Positions 16,862 to 25,582 of a stretch of DNA of 64,000 bases are shown piece by piece. Within the stretch, counting starts at the first letter, position 1, and every line of letters begins with the position of its first letter. Source of the DNA: Paenibacillus tuaregi (GTDB lineage: Bacteria > Bacillota > Bacilli > Paenibacillales > Paenibacillaceae); NCBI RefSeq assembly GCF_900086655.1, contig NZ_LT575476.1:146503-210502 (forward strand). The letters are read 5' to 3'. The position numbers and the translations under genes are program-made. The notes beneath the pieces are model-generated. The model searched no databases. It was not told the origin of the DNA and saw only the letters and a program-made list of their open reading frames with translations.

Positions 16862-17755
16862 ATGTCTAGAGAACAACGTAGAAGTGTAGATGAAATGCTG
16901 CGCCGCCCTGAGCCCACCAAGCCACAAACTGTTGAGGAAATGCGTGCGAACTTCGCTGCCATGATGGCAGCTATGAAAGTACCTGAGGACGTGCGGACCA
17001 CACCGACGACCTTGGGGAATCGGCCCGGCGTGATCGTTGACCCCGACCAGGATACCCGTCCAGGAATCATTTTATATTTCCATGGCGGCTCGTATATTAT
17101 GGGCTCCCCCTACACAGCCATGTCCCTTACCGCGAATCTGGTCAGTAAGACCCGCATCCGGTCCATCTCGCTCGAGTATCGTCTGGCTCCGGAACATCCA
17201 TTCCCTGCGGCTCTTGAGGATGCTCTCTCAGCCTATCGTGAGCTTCTGGACAACGGAGCCCAGGCAACGTCTATTGTGTTTGCTGGCGACTCTGCCGGTG
17301 GCGGCATCGCTGTCTCGACTTGCCTGATGGCCCGGGATGCAGGTCTGCCGATGCCAGCAGCGATAGCGGCGTTCTCGCCGGGGCTCGATAAGACGCACTC
17401 CGGAGCAAGTATGGATAGCAAGGCGGGGATCGACCCGTTCTTCACCCGTGAGAGCTTTAAAGCCACGGATGCGATGTATCTAGCTGGACAGGACCCGAAT
17501 CATGAACTTTTGAGTCCTGCCAGGTTCGGTGATCTTACCGGCTTCCCACCACTCCTGCTGCAGGTTGGAACTAACGAGCTCCTTCTTGACGACTCCACTC
17601 AGTTAGCCGACCGTGCACGGGCAGCAGGCGTGGATGTAATCCTTGACGTTACCGCCGACGTCCCACATGTTTTCCAGGCGTTCACTGGCATTCTCGAAGA
17701 AGCCGATCAAGCCCTGGACCGAGCTGCGCTCTTCATTACACAGCATCTCAGATGA
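16862..17755 (+). CDS. Alpha/beta hydrolase, hormone-sensitive-lipase-type esterase
   Basis: 297 residues. HGGSY at 74-78 is the oxyanion motif and GDSAGG at 142-147 gives nucleophile Ser144. VPHVF near the end carries the catalytic His. The acid is expected in GTNELLLDD, where this protein has Asn-Glu instead of the more usual Asp, a variant seen in the family. Likely a cytosolic carboxylesterase on short acyl esters. AAGGAGAAGGAG precedes the ATG. The neighbouring WYL protein is the probable regulator. It is GC-richer than the genes around it. Confidence 0.92.
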   Translation: MSREQRRSVDEMLRRPEPTKPQTVEEMRANFAAMMAAMKVPEDVRTTPTTLGNRPGVIVDPDQDTRPGIILYFHGGSYIMGSPYTAMSLTANLVSKTRIRSISLEYRLAPEHPFPAALEDALSAYRELLDNGAQATSIVFAGDSAGGGIAVSTCLMARDAGLPMPAAIAAFSPGLDKTHSGASMDSKAGIDPFFTRESFKATDAMYLAGQDPNHELLSPARFGDLTGFPPLLLQVGTNELLLDDSTQLADRARAAGVDVILDVTADVPHVFQAFTGILEEADQALDRAALFITQHLR

Positions 17756-17770
17756 ACATATGTGTCAAAA

Positions 17771-17812
17771 TTGCCCGTCGTCACTGACACTAGGTCAGTT
17801 GATAACGGGCAA
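17771..17812. terminator. Long hairpin between convergent genes, copy 2
   Basis: 39 of 42 bases are identical to 7640-7681, with the same paired arms. It is between the esterase (+) and modB (-). Confidence 0.75.
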
Positions 17813-17824
17813 TTTGTTTAAGCT

Positions 17825-18484
17825 TTATTTGGCGAAGCGGTTCGATAGTAGAAGCATGAGGAAGGAGAAAACAATCATGGACCCGGCCCATGCCCATGCT
17901 AACTGCATGCTTCCTCCGTCCATAGCTACGTATATAGCTGTCGGAATTGTCTGGGTCTTCCCAGGAATATTTCCGGCGATCATCAAGGTTGCACCAAACT
18001 CCCCGAGGCCGCGGCAAAAACCCAGGATGTACCCGGCCGTCAAGGAGCGGGCGGCCAATGGGACGGAGATGTAACGGAGGACCTGCCATTCCGTGGCTCC
18101 CATCGCTCTGGCGGAATCTTCAAGCTCATGATCGATGCTTTCGAATCCGGCTTTCATCGAACGATAAGCAAGTGGGAAGGCCACGACAACGGCAGCGATG
18201 GCAGCTGCCTCCCATGTAAAGACAAACGGGTGGCCGATTAAGTTCTCGTATATTTTGCCAATCCAGCTCTTTCGGCCAAAGCCGACCAGAAGAATAAAGC
18301 CGATTACAGTAGGCGGCAGCACGAGCGGCAATAGCAGAATTGCCTCCACGATGCTTTTGCCAAAGAATCGCGCCTTCGCCATGTACCAGGCGATGAAGAC
18401 AGATAATAGGAAAACAAGCACACTTGCTGTTATTGAGATTTGAATTGAGAGATTAATAGGTTCAAAAAATGCTATCCAGTCCAT
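17825..18484 (-). CDS. modB: Molybdate ABC transporter permease
   Basis: 219 residues, five to six membrane helices. The cytosolic EAA loop (LEDSARAMGATEWQVLRYISVPLA) contacts the ATPase. The end GLGEFGATLMIAGNIPGKTQTIPTAIY is the ModB signature. With ModA it imports molybdate for molybdenum cofactor. It follows modA by 29 bases. The ATPase gene modC is not next to it, since a terminator follows directly. Confidence 0.93.
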   Translation of the reverse strand: MDWIAFFEPINLSIQISITASVLVFLLSVFIAWYMAKARFFGKSIVEAILLLPLVLPPTVIGFILLVGFGRKSWIGKIYENLIGHPFVFTWEAAAIAAVVVAFPLAYRSMKAGFESIDHELEDSARAMGATEWQVLRYISVPLAARSLTAGYILGFCRGLGEFGATLMIAGNIPGKTQTIPTAIYVAMDGGSMQLAWAWAGSMIVFSFLMLLLSNRFAK

Positions 18485-18513
18485 AATATTTATTTTATCC
18501 TAACCAGCGTTTC

Positions 18514-19287
18514 TTATGGCAAAATAAATCCGAATTTTTTGAAGACTCCACTTGCCTCTTTGGATTGGAGATAGGCATAGAATGCTTTTGCTTCTTTGCT
18601 GTGCTTGCTCCCTTTTACCACACCAGCAGGATATACGATTGGCGTATGTACATTAGAGGCAATTCGAAGAGCGATCCTCACTTTTTTCGAGGTGAGCGCA
18701 TCGGTTTTGTAGACAAAACCGGCATCAGCATTTCCAGTTTCAACATAGGTTAATACCTGACGTACGTCCTTCGCATAGACAAATTTGTCCTGCAGAGCGT
18801 TCCAGGTTTTGCGGGCAGTCAGCGTTTCTTTGGCATACTGTCCTGCAGGCACAGACTCTTGCCCGATGGCTATCTTGTTAATATCATTTCCTGTCAGGTC
18901 CTTCACTGTGGTGAATGTACGTTTCGAATCGATGGGAACCACCATCACCAATTCGTTGCGCAGGATCGTTTTGCTATCTGAAATTAAGTCCTCTTTAACT
19001 AAGGCATCTACTTGCTTCTTGCCAGCTGAGAAGAAAAGGTCTGCAGGAGCCCCTTGCTCAATTTGTTTCTGAAGTGTACCGGAAGACCCATAGTTGAACG
19101 TTAAATTGATATCCGGATGTTCTTTCTCATAATTTTTTTCAATTTCGCTTAGGCTGTCCTTAAGGCTGGCAGCTGCAGAGATCAGGATCTCGGTTTTGTC
19201 TTTTGCTGCAAAAGCCGGCTGAACCGGTGCAGCCATAGTTGTAAGCAAAAGGGCCAAGCTTAATACTCCATACAAAACTTTTTTCAA
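18514..19287 (-). CDS. modA: Molybdate-binding lipoprotein-like substrate protein
   Basis: 257 residues from TTG 19287, which is preceded by GGGGGAG at six bases and gives a clean signal peptide (KKVLYGVLSLALLLTTMAAP, then AFAA). The frame is open further upstream from ATG 19308, but this lies before the ribosome site. The mature part begins ILISAAASLKDSLSEI and holds NYGSSGTLQKQIEQGAPADLFFSAG, the ModA anion-binding motifs. It is exported and hands molybdate to ModB. There is no lipobox Cys, so anchoring is uncertain. Confidence 0.93.
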   Translation of the reverse strand: MKKVLYGVLSLALLLTTMAAPVQPAFAAKDKTEILISAAASLKDSLSEIEKNYEKEHPDINLTFNYGSSGTLQKQIEQGAPADLFFSAGKKQVDALVKEDLISDSKTILRNELVMVVPIDSKRTFTTVKDLTGNDINKIAIGQESVPAGQYAKETLTARKTWNALQDKFVYAKDVRQVLTYVETGNADAGFVYKTDALTSKKVRIALRIASNVHTPIVYPAGVVKGSKHSKEAKAFYAYLQSKEASGVFKKFGFILP

Positions 19288-19511
19288 CAAAATCTCCCCC
19301 ATGTTCAAAGTTCATTACTTGTAAATGATAGTAACACAGGAAAAATTGTTTTTGTATTATTTAATGATGTTTAGATTGATTTTCAAAGTAAAATATTACA
19401 CAATTCGTACAATTTTGAATATAAGTAGTTATATTTGATTATATTTAGTATATTATATACTCCTGTTCCATAACTCACTGTTTTATATTAAAGAGATGAC
19501 ACTGAATATAT

Positions 19512-19552
19512 GGAAAAGAAGAGCCTTCGACCCAAATAGGGTCAAAGGCTCT
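19512..19552 (-). terminator. Terminator of the ECF-GyrI-like operon
   Basis: AGAGCCTT-GACCC pairs with GGGTC-AAGGCTCT; on the minus strand a T-rich tail follows. Between this and modA (19288-19511) there is only AT-rich sequence, probably the modA promoter. Confidence 0.7.
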
Positions 19553-19599
19553 GTGTGTGTTCAAAGACATAACCGGAACATGAAGAGAGACTATGAATG

Positions 19600-20085
19600 T
19601 TATAATTTCCGGATTACCGGTATCCACACTTCGGCCTCTGCGTCGGCCGGATTTCCGTTTAACAAGACTTCGGCAATCGGGCCTCCGCTGTATTCGTAAG
19701 GGAAGTCGCCAGTAAGTACCTCTGCGAATGCCTGGTCTTCAAGTTTGTCGAAGGCAAGGCGGGACAACCCGCCCTGACCGCTTAGGATCAGATAGTGGCT
19801 TTGGGGAAACAACACCTCTTCCGTTCCGTCTACAAGGGGCTGGGTGGTCAGGACACCGGCATAGTAGAACGTACCGTTATCCTTCGCGGCTACTACCCCA
19901 TATCCATATTTGCTCTCTGCTAGGGGGTGAAGCAGGGCCAGCTTACCGCTTTGAATGGCAGATATGAAGAACTCGGTCTTGGGAGCTGAATAATTATCGG
20001 CATGAATGACAGCCTCTTCATTCAGCAGGGCTGGAAATCCAATGAAACGAAATGCGTCCTTCTCTTCTACTCTGTAATTGCTCAC
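19600..20085 (-). CDS. GyrI-like / AraC effector-binding domain protein
   Basis: 161 residues, GTG start with AAGGAGG ten bases before. It appears to be a stand-alone small-molecule binding domain: GNPADAEAEVWIPVIRKL at the end is the typical last strand of the GyrI-like fold, and SNYRVEEKDAFRFIGFP fits the first strand. No DNA-binding part. It follows the ECF sigma gene by 30 bases in the same transcript, so it may be a sensor or accessory for that sigma factor. The assignment rests on motif style. Confidence 0.65.
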   Translation of the reverse strand: MSNYRVEEKDAFRFIGFPALLNEEAVIHADNYSAPKTEFFISAIQSGKLALLHPLAESKYGYGVVAAKDNGTFYYAGVLTTQPLVDGTEEVLFPQSHYLILSGQGGLSRLAFDKLEDQAFAEVLTGDFPYEYSGGPIAEVLLNGNPADAEAEVWIPVIRKL

Positions 20086-20115
20086 CTTGATGATTCCTCC
20101 TTGTTAGGTTGGTTT

Positions 20116-20982
20116 TCAATTGTCCAACAGTTTTAAATCGAGTCTGCTGATGCGTTTGGAATCGGAGATCAGGTCGATTTCGGCGATCTTTCCCTGCCGT
20201 ATGGCATATTGGAGTACGTACTGCAGCCGCCCTCCAGGGGCTACGATTACCCCGACGGAGCCGTTTACCAGAGCAGGCTGTGAAGCCTGGATCCGTCCGG
20301 CCACCTGCTGGGCCAGATGCTGCGCCCCATGAGTGACGCGCAATCCTCCACCCTGACGGTCGTCCCGGAGCACGACATCCGGGTCGAGTACAGCCAGCAA
20401 CCGGTCAAAGTCGGCATCCCGAGCCGCAGCGAGGAAGGCTTCGATCAGCTCGCGTTGGTAAGCCAGCGCGGGCTTGTCTTCTTCCGGGCTGTCTCCTCTC
20501 ACCCGGCGGCGTGCACGGCTGGCCAGCTGCCTGGCGGCCGCCTCGGATTTGCCAAGGATAGAGGCAATTTCGGTGAAGGGGATGGCGAAGATGTCGTGCA
20601 GGACAAAAGTGACACGTTCAGACGGATTCAGATTGCCCAGCACAACAAGCATTGCGAGTCCGACCGAATCCGCCAGCAGAACCTCTTGTTCGGGATCACT
20701 GTCTGGATGATTCATGAAGGAATGGGACGATTGGACTTCCACAGGCTCCTCACGCCGCGATTTGCGTGTCCGAAGCATGTCGAGGCAGATCCGGGAGACC
20801 ACGGTGGTCAGCCAACCGCCCAGATTCTCTATAGCTCTGGAATCCGACAGGCTAAGCCGCAGCCAAGCTTCCTGAACCGCATCCTCTGCCTCGCTCCAGG
20901 ACCCCAGCATCCGATAGGCTACCGCGAGAAGGTGCTTGCGGTTCCCCTCAAATTGTTTCGCTATATGCTCCTGTGCGTTCAT
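20116..20982 (-). CDS. ECF sigma factor with SnoaL-like C-terminal domain (SigJ/ECF41-like)
   Basis: 288 residues. Region 2 (HLLAVAYRMLGSWSEAEDAVQEAWLRL) and region 4 (ERVTFVLHDIFAIPFTEIASILGKSEAAARQLASRARRR) are clear. A C-terminal 100-residue domain (AFLAAARDADFDRLLAVLDPDVVLRDD) is SnoaL-like, as in ECF sigma factors controlled in cis rather than by an anti-sigma factor; no anti-sigma gene is near. RQGGGLR resembles the DGGGR motif of ECF41, but the WLPEP linker motif is not seen. A matching promoter lies at 21025-21051. Confidence 0.9.
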   Translation of the reverse strand: MNAQEHIAKQFEGNRKHLLAVAYRMLGSWSEAEDAVQEAWLRLSLSDSRAIENLGGWLTTVVSRICLDMLRTRKSRREEPVEVQSSHSFMNHPDSDPEQEVLLADSVGLAMLVVLGNLNPSERVTFVLHDIFAIPFTEIASILGKSEAAARQLASRARRRVRGDSPEEDKPALAYQRELIEAFLAAARDADFDRLLAVLDPDVVLRDDRQGGGLRVTHGAQHLAQQVAGRIQASQPALVNGSVGVIVAPGGRLQYVLQYAIRQGKIAEIDLISDSKRISRLDLKLLDN

Positions 20983-21024
20983 CTTTCCGCTTCCTTTTCA
21001 CTTTAATGTTGTATTCATTAGTTT

Positions 21025-21051
21025 GACGAATGGCAATTCGATTATGTGACA
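21025..21051 (-). promoter_or_regulatory. Predicted ECF41-type promoter of the sigma gene
   Basis: On the minus strand TGTCACA (21045-21051) is followed after exactly 16 bases by CGTC (21025-21028), 42 bases before the ATG at 20982. This is the -35/-10 pattern described for ECF41 sigma factors and suggests self-activation. Confidence 0.65.
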
Positions 21052-21240
21052 GGCTTTTATTTATACCAGACCTGAAGGGGAGATTATGGAGTAGTTCTGA
21101 ATGCTCGGGATGATTTTAAAGACCGGATCGAGAAGTTTTTGAAAAGAGGGGGGAGGGTCTCTTAGGATCTTTCTAGGGGGATCAGAAAACTGCAGAGAAA
21201 GACGGTATGGATGAAGATTATAAATGGATCGGCACCTGCA

Positions 21241-22146
21241 CTAAGGGGAGTTATATACGTCCCATCGGCAAGTCATCCGCAACTGATCCCCTTGCAGCTC
21301 TGCGGTTAATGTTCCCCCCATCTTGTTCATCAGACTTTTGGCGATGGAGAGACCTAGTCCCGACGTCTGGGCGGATCGGGCGCGATCTGCGGTATAGAAC
21401 CGGTCGAACAGAAGGCTGACATCGCTCCCGGCCAGTTCCTTCGCCTCGTTGACAATTATCAATGAGACGGAACCCCCCTGCCGTTCAAAGCTGATTTCGA
21501 CCTGATCTCTAGCATATTTGGCTGTATTGACCAGCAAATTTTCTGCTACCCTGCGCACAGCCGATTCGTCGGCGTAGATGTTTACTCTTTCCTTTGTTAA
21601 TCGTATGGTCGGCGTTATTCCTTGTTCACTGAATAGATCGTAAAAACCGACCAGAATATCGGAAATCAGGCCGGTCATTTCAATCTTTTCAGTTTTAAGA
21701 TAATCATCCGGTGATTCAATAACGGCAAGCTCAAAGAAATCGTTAAGCAGCGCCTGCAGACGCTTTGTCCGATTTTTGACGATCCCTACATATTCACGCT
21801 TTTCCTCTGTCGTTATGTTATCCGCCTCCAGCAATTGAATATATCCCAAAATGGAGGTCAAAGGGGTACGGATATCATGGGACATGTTTACAGCCGCTTG
21901 TCGAAACTCCCGCTGTATACGTTTCTTTTGAGCTTCCGCTTCGACGATCAAATGGGACTGACGATTAATTTGTCCGGCAAGCTCTTCGAGCTTTTGATCA
22001 AAGAGTGCCACGTCGATTTTCTTTCCGGTAATTCCTTCATTATAGCTGCGCAATTGCTCTGTCATCCGTCCCAGTTCCCGCCGCAGCATCACCAGGCGGA
22101 TCAGCAGGAGAGCCGCCACCAAAATCATGATCAGAATAAGCAACAA
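21241..22146 (-). CDS. Sensor histidine kinase
   Basis: 301 residues, TTG start after GAAGGGGAGAG. One N-terminal membrane helix, no outer domain, then a coiled linker, HisKA with NMSHDIRTPLTS (phospho-His), and HATPase with NLLVNTAKYA and SGLGLSIAK. With no external domain it probably senses in the membrane, perhaps through the neighbouring ABC transporter. It is the last gene of a regulator-ABC-ABC-kinase set on the minus strand. Confidence 0.92.
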   Translation of the reverse strand: MLLILIMILVAALLLIRLVMLRRELGRMTEQLRSYNEGITGKKIDVALFDQKLEELAGQINRQSHLIVEAEAQKKRIQREFRQAAVNMSHDIRTPLTSILGYIQLLEADNITTEEKREYVGIVKNRTKRLQALLNDFFELAVIESPDDYLKTEKIEMTGLISDILVGFYDLFSEQGITPTIRLTKERVNIYADESAVRRVAENLLVNTAKYARDQVEISFERQGGSVSLIIVNEAKELAGSDVSLLFDRFYTADRARSAQTSGLGLSIAKSLMNKMGGTLTAELQGDQLRMTCRWDVYNSP

Positions 22147-22164
22147 GCTCTCCCCTTCCGTCTC

Positions 22165-22926
22165 TTATTTAATATCTTTTCTCCGGAATACGAGAATGCC
22201 CAAAATTGCAGATACAGCAATCGTCAGTATCGGCGCAATCAGAAGAGCAGGCCAATCCCCGCTTTCGATGTTGAGCCGGCCGATATCGCCAGTCAGTTTG
22301 AAGATAGAATACTTGTACAACGTTTCAACAAATTTCAGCTTTGAGCCTATGCCTGCCAAGGCTACATCGATGACCAGGAAAAAGATCATAGAGAAGCCGA
22401 TCGTTTTACCGCTGTCGGTAAGAATTGCGGTAAACAGTGCTCCGATGGCCGCGTAAGCTGCGGTATACAGTATGGTTAGAACGAGCACCCGCAGCAGGAA
22501 TATCGCCCCACTGCCCTCTGGCAATTGCCCGAAACCCGAAAGCAATGTGACTTCGACCGTGCTGACGATAGGGAAAACAAGCGAAATTGCCGCTGCCCCG
22601 ATTGCGAATACGGTCAGTTTTGCCATATACAGCCGTCCTCTTGTATTGCCCGATGATGCGATCGTCTTCATGACGCCGGTCGCATATTCGTTGGAGATGA
22701 AGAAGCCGGCCAATACCGCCACGCCGAATTTGATGACATAGGCATTGCTCGAAAGGAAGGTGAGCAGGAATTCGGCGCCTGTAAACTGCGGCTTCCCGCT
22801 TGAGCGGTGATCGAAGTAATACAGCAAAGGATAGGCAAGCGATAGGACGGTAAGCGCGATCAGCAGCGTCCAGAACGAACGATTCTTACGGAGTTTGAAT
22901 AACTCCACCCGGATCAGATTATACAT
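22165..22926 (-). CDS. ABC-2 type transporter permease
   Basis: 253 residues, six membrane segments (FWTLLIALTVLSLAYPLLYYF, then the AVLAGFFISNEYATG loop typical of this permease type). It overlaps the ATPase gene by 8 bases. Together they resemble bacitracin/lantibiotic self-protection exporters, but the substrate cannot be told from sequence. Confidence 0.88.
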   Translation of the reverse strand: MYNLIRVELFKLRKNRSFWTLLIALTVLSLAYPLLYYFDHRSSGKPQFTGAEFLLTFLSSNAYVIKFGVAVLAGFFISNEYATGVMKTIASSGNTRGRLYMAKLTVFAIGAAAISLVFPIVSTVEVTLLSGFGQLPEGSGAIFLLRVLVLTILYTAAYAAIGALFTAILTDSGKTIGFSMIFFLVIDVALAGIGSKLKFVETLYKYSIFKLTGDIGRLNIESGDWPALLIAPILTIAVSAILGILVFRRKDIK

Positions 22927-23842
22927 GAGGAGTACCCCCGATCCGTTTCGTAAAATAGCTCTCCAGGTCTTCGCCCATCGGCATAAACTTCTCGATTTCT
23001 AGCCCAGCCGAGAATAACGCCGACGACAAATGACTCGGCTTCTCCATTTGGCTGTACAGCTTGATGGCTCCGTCCTGCATCACTTCAAAATCGGCCGTTC
23101 CCATCTCATTCTGTATGACTGCGGCCGCCTTGCCTGGATCGTTTACTTGGATATAGATGTACTGCTGGCATCTTTCGTTTAATTCATCGGCAGTCAGCTG
23201 CTCCAGCAATTTCCCGCGATGGATGATCCCGTAATGGCTAGCCATCAAATGCAGTTCGCTAAGAATATGGCTGGAGATCATGATCGTTATGCCTAGTTCC
23301 CGGTTTAACGTCTTTAGCAGTTCGCGCATTTCGATAACGCCCATCGGATCGAGGCCGTTGGTTGGCTCATCCAGAATGATAAACTCGGGATCGCCCAGCA
23401 GCGCAATCGCAAGACCCAGCCGCTGTTTCATACCCAGAGAGAAATTTTTGGCTTTCTTGTTACCAGTCCCTTCCAGTCCAACCTGCTTCAGCATTCGGGG
23501 AACACAATCCTTGCCGGGGATGCCCCGCAAGATCCGATTTGCCTCCAGATTCTCGTGAGCGGTCATATGGGGGAACAGGGCGGGGCTTTCAATGATCGAA
23601 CCCATCCGCTTGCGAGCCTGGATCAAGGCCTGCTCTCCGCTTGCACCAAACAGCTCCAGTGATCCTTCGGTCGGAAAAGCGAGTCCGGTTACAAGGCGGA
23701 TTAACGTGGACTTTCCTGCGCCATTTTGCCCAATAAATCCGTAAATTGCACCTTTGCGAATGGACAAGTTGACTTTATCGAGCGCTTGATGGCCTTTGAA
23801 TTTTTTGGACAGGTTATTTGTTTTTAGAACATACTCTTGCAT
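22919..23842 (-). CDS. ABC transporter ATPase (BcrA-like)
   Basis: 307 residues from ATG 23842, with AAAGGAGG 11 bases before; the longer frame from 23911 passes over that site. Walker A GQNGAGKST (38-46), signature FSLGMKQR, Walker B FIILDEPTNGLD and a His switch are all present. The C-terminal extension is typical of BcrA-type ATPases of peptide-resistance exporters. Partner of the permease just downstream. Confidence 0.92.
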   Translation of the reverse strand: MQEYVLKTNNLSKKFKGHQALDKVNLSIRKGAIYGFIGQNGAGKSTLIRLVTGLAFPTEGSLELFGASGEQALIQARKRMGSIIESPALFPHMTAHENLEANRILRGIPGKDCVPRMLKQVGLEGTGNKKAKNFSLGMKQRLGLAIALLGDPEFIILDEPTNGLDPMGVIEMRELLKTLNRELGITIMISSHILSELHLMASHYGIIHRGKLLEQLTADELNERCQQYIYIQVNDPGKAAAVIQNEMGTADFEVMQDGAIKLYSQMEKPSHLSSALFSAGLEIEKFMPMGEDLESYFTKRIGGTPHV

Positions 23843-23925
23843 GTTTCTCTTGGCCTCCTTTGTGTGATAGACCAAGTATAGAAATGAAATCATAAGAGAA
23901 GCTAAAGCCAAAACTTAAGAATGTC

Positions 23926-24618
23926 TTAAGCCTTGAGGCGATAGCCCATTCCCCATACCGTCTCAATAAACTCACATTCCGGAGCCTCTTTGGCAAGCTT
24001 GCCCCGCAAATTGCTCATATGAACGTTGATGATGTTGTCGTCTCCATAGAAGTTCTCCCCCCATACCCGCTCGTATAAGTTGGCCTTCGTGAACACCTTC
24101 TTTGGGGCTGACATTAACAGTCCTAAGATTTCGAACTCCCGTGCTGTGAGATTCAGCTCCGTTCCGTTTACTTTTACCGTCATGGCGTCCCGATCAAGCA
24201 CAAGGCTTTTATGCTCCAGCACGTTAGGGGGAGCGGGCTGCCCAATGCGGGCATACAAATGCAGTTGAGAATCAATTCGGGCTGAGACTTCCTCGATATC
24301 AAAAGGTTTTGTAATGAAATCGCTGGCCCCTCCGCGCAGGACGGACACCTTGGTTTTGGGTTCACCTTTGGCTGAAATAACAATAACGGGCATATCGTCA
24401 CGCCCTTCAATTTGGTGCAGCAATTCTTCACCTGTCATTCCAGGCAGCATCAGATCAAGAAGCAGCATGCTCCATTGACGCTGCTGAAGATAGAGCAGGG
24501 CTTCCGTACCTGAGAAGGCGGGCTGCGGAATATACCCGCTTTTTTTAATGATACTGCACAGCAATTGGCTGATGTCGTTGTCGTCTTCGGCAACGAGTAT
24601 ATGGATCGGATTGTTCAT
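23926..24618 (-). CDS. OmpR-family response regulator
   Basis: 230 residues. Receiver with acidic pair EDD (11-13), phospho-acceptor Asp55 (LLLDLMLPG) and Lys in ITKPFDIEE. Winged-helix output domain with LTAREFEILGLLM and VHMSNLRGKL. AAGGAG lies five bases before the ATG. First gene of the four-gene set; pairs with the kinase at 21241-22146. Confidence 0.94.
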   Translation of the reverse strand: MNNPIHILVAEDDNDISQLLCSIIKKSGYIPQPAFSGTEALLYLQQRQWSMLLLDLMLPGMTGEELLHQIEGRDDMPVIVISAKGEPKTKVSVLRGGASDFITKPFDIEEVSARIDSQLHLYARIGQPAPPNVLEHKSLVLDRDAMTVKVNGTELNLTAREFEILGLLMSAPKKVFTKANLYERVWGENFYGDDNIINVHMSNLRGKLAKEAPECEFIETVWGMGYRLKA

Positions 24619-24751
24619 AGGTTCTCCTTATGTTGATTATGACTCCCTGATTTTACCATAGTTGAAACAACGTATCGATTACATAATCCGCAGCCTCATC
24701 TGGCTGTGGATTTTTGCCCTCCGTCTCCCTGCAAATCCATCCTCAAAAGAC

Positions 24752-24783
24752 TTGACTCTCACGTTAACTGGAGACTATATACT
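24752..24783 (+). promoter_or_regulatory. MerR-type promoter of the SMR pump operon
   Basis: TTGACT at 24752 and TATACT at 24778 are separated by 20 bases (18 if TATATA at 24776 is used). The spacer carries the dyad CTCTC...GGAGAC around GTTAAC. This strongly resembles MerR/BltR-type drug-inducible sites. Confidence 0.75.
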
Positions 24784-24802
24784 GTTGTTGAGAGGTGAGG
24801 CC

Positions 24803-25582
24803 ATGATGTACAGCATTGGTGCATTGTCCAAGAAGACCAACATTTCTATTCGAACACTGAGATATTATGACGAGATCGGTTTATTGAAACCTGCAAAGGT
24901 AGTTGAATCGGGCTACCGGTACTATTCCAATGAGGAGATCAAAGTGCTCCAGCATATAGCTGCATTGAAGGAGCTCGGTTTTACACTAGCAACCATCAAG
25001 GAAATGTTGTCCGCAGGGAAAGATTCGCAGCAGGGGCACCGCTGGAAGGATTATCTGGATTTTGAGCTGGCGGCAGTTAGGAAAGAAAAGAATCGCCTGG
25101 ATGAGCTGGAGAAGCTGCTGCAAATCGCAAGCTATGCCTTGGAAATGAAGGGGGAGATCGAATCGGAGGATATCTTTCTTTTTATTAAGGCGCTCCAATC
25201 CCCCTCTGAAATTAGAGAGACATTTCTTGCCCAGCACTTTTCAGAGCACGAAATTGAAATTATTAAAAACTTGCCGAACCTCAGCTTGAACGATCCCCGA
25301 AGCATGGAATGGGCGAGGCTGATTCGAAAGGTTAAGGAGAATATGCATGAGCCTCCTTCTTCTATCATTTCTCAGAAGCTTGCGGAGGAAATCCTGGAGA
25401 TATCCATGGAATGGTTCCAGCAAGACGAGCAGCTCATTGACAGGTATTGGTCATTGATCCGCCCTGAAGAAGGGACGGAAGCGAAGGTGTACGGAATGGA
25501 TACCGATGTGATGGATCATATCGAGCAAATTGTTGATTATTATTTAAGCCATTTAGAGGAGGGGGACGGCAATGACAGCTAA
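24803..25582 (+). CDS. MerR-family regulator of a multidrug pump
   Basis: About 259 residues from ATG 24803 (or 24806), after GAGGTGAGG. The N-terminal winged helix is YSIGALSKKTNISIRTLRYYDEIGLLKP. Then a dimerization coiled coil and a helical C-terminal part of the TipA-S type, a drug-sensing domain. The frame is open further upstream, but that would pass through the promoter. It overlaps the first SMR gene by 11 bases. Confidence 0.92.
   Translation: MMYSIGALSKKTNISIRTLRYYDEIGLLKPAKVVESGYRYYSNEEIKVLQHIAALKELGFTLATIKEMLSAGKDSQQGHRWKDYLDFELAAVRKEKNRLDELEKLLQIASYALEMKGEIESEDIFLFIKALQSPSEIRETFLAQHFSEHEIEIIKNLPNLSLNDPRSMEWARLIRKVKENMHEPPSSIISQKLAEEILEISMEWFQQDEQLIDRYWSLIRPEEGTEAKVYGMDTDVMDHIEQIVDYYLSHLEEGDGNDS

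Noticed and set aside
20317-21006. Long plus-strand frame of 229 codons opposite the sigma factor
   Set aside because: Shadow of the GC-rich ECF sigma gene, which has clear region 2 and 4 motifs on the other strand.
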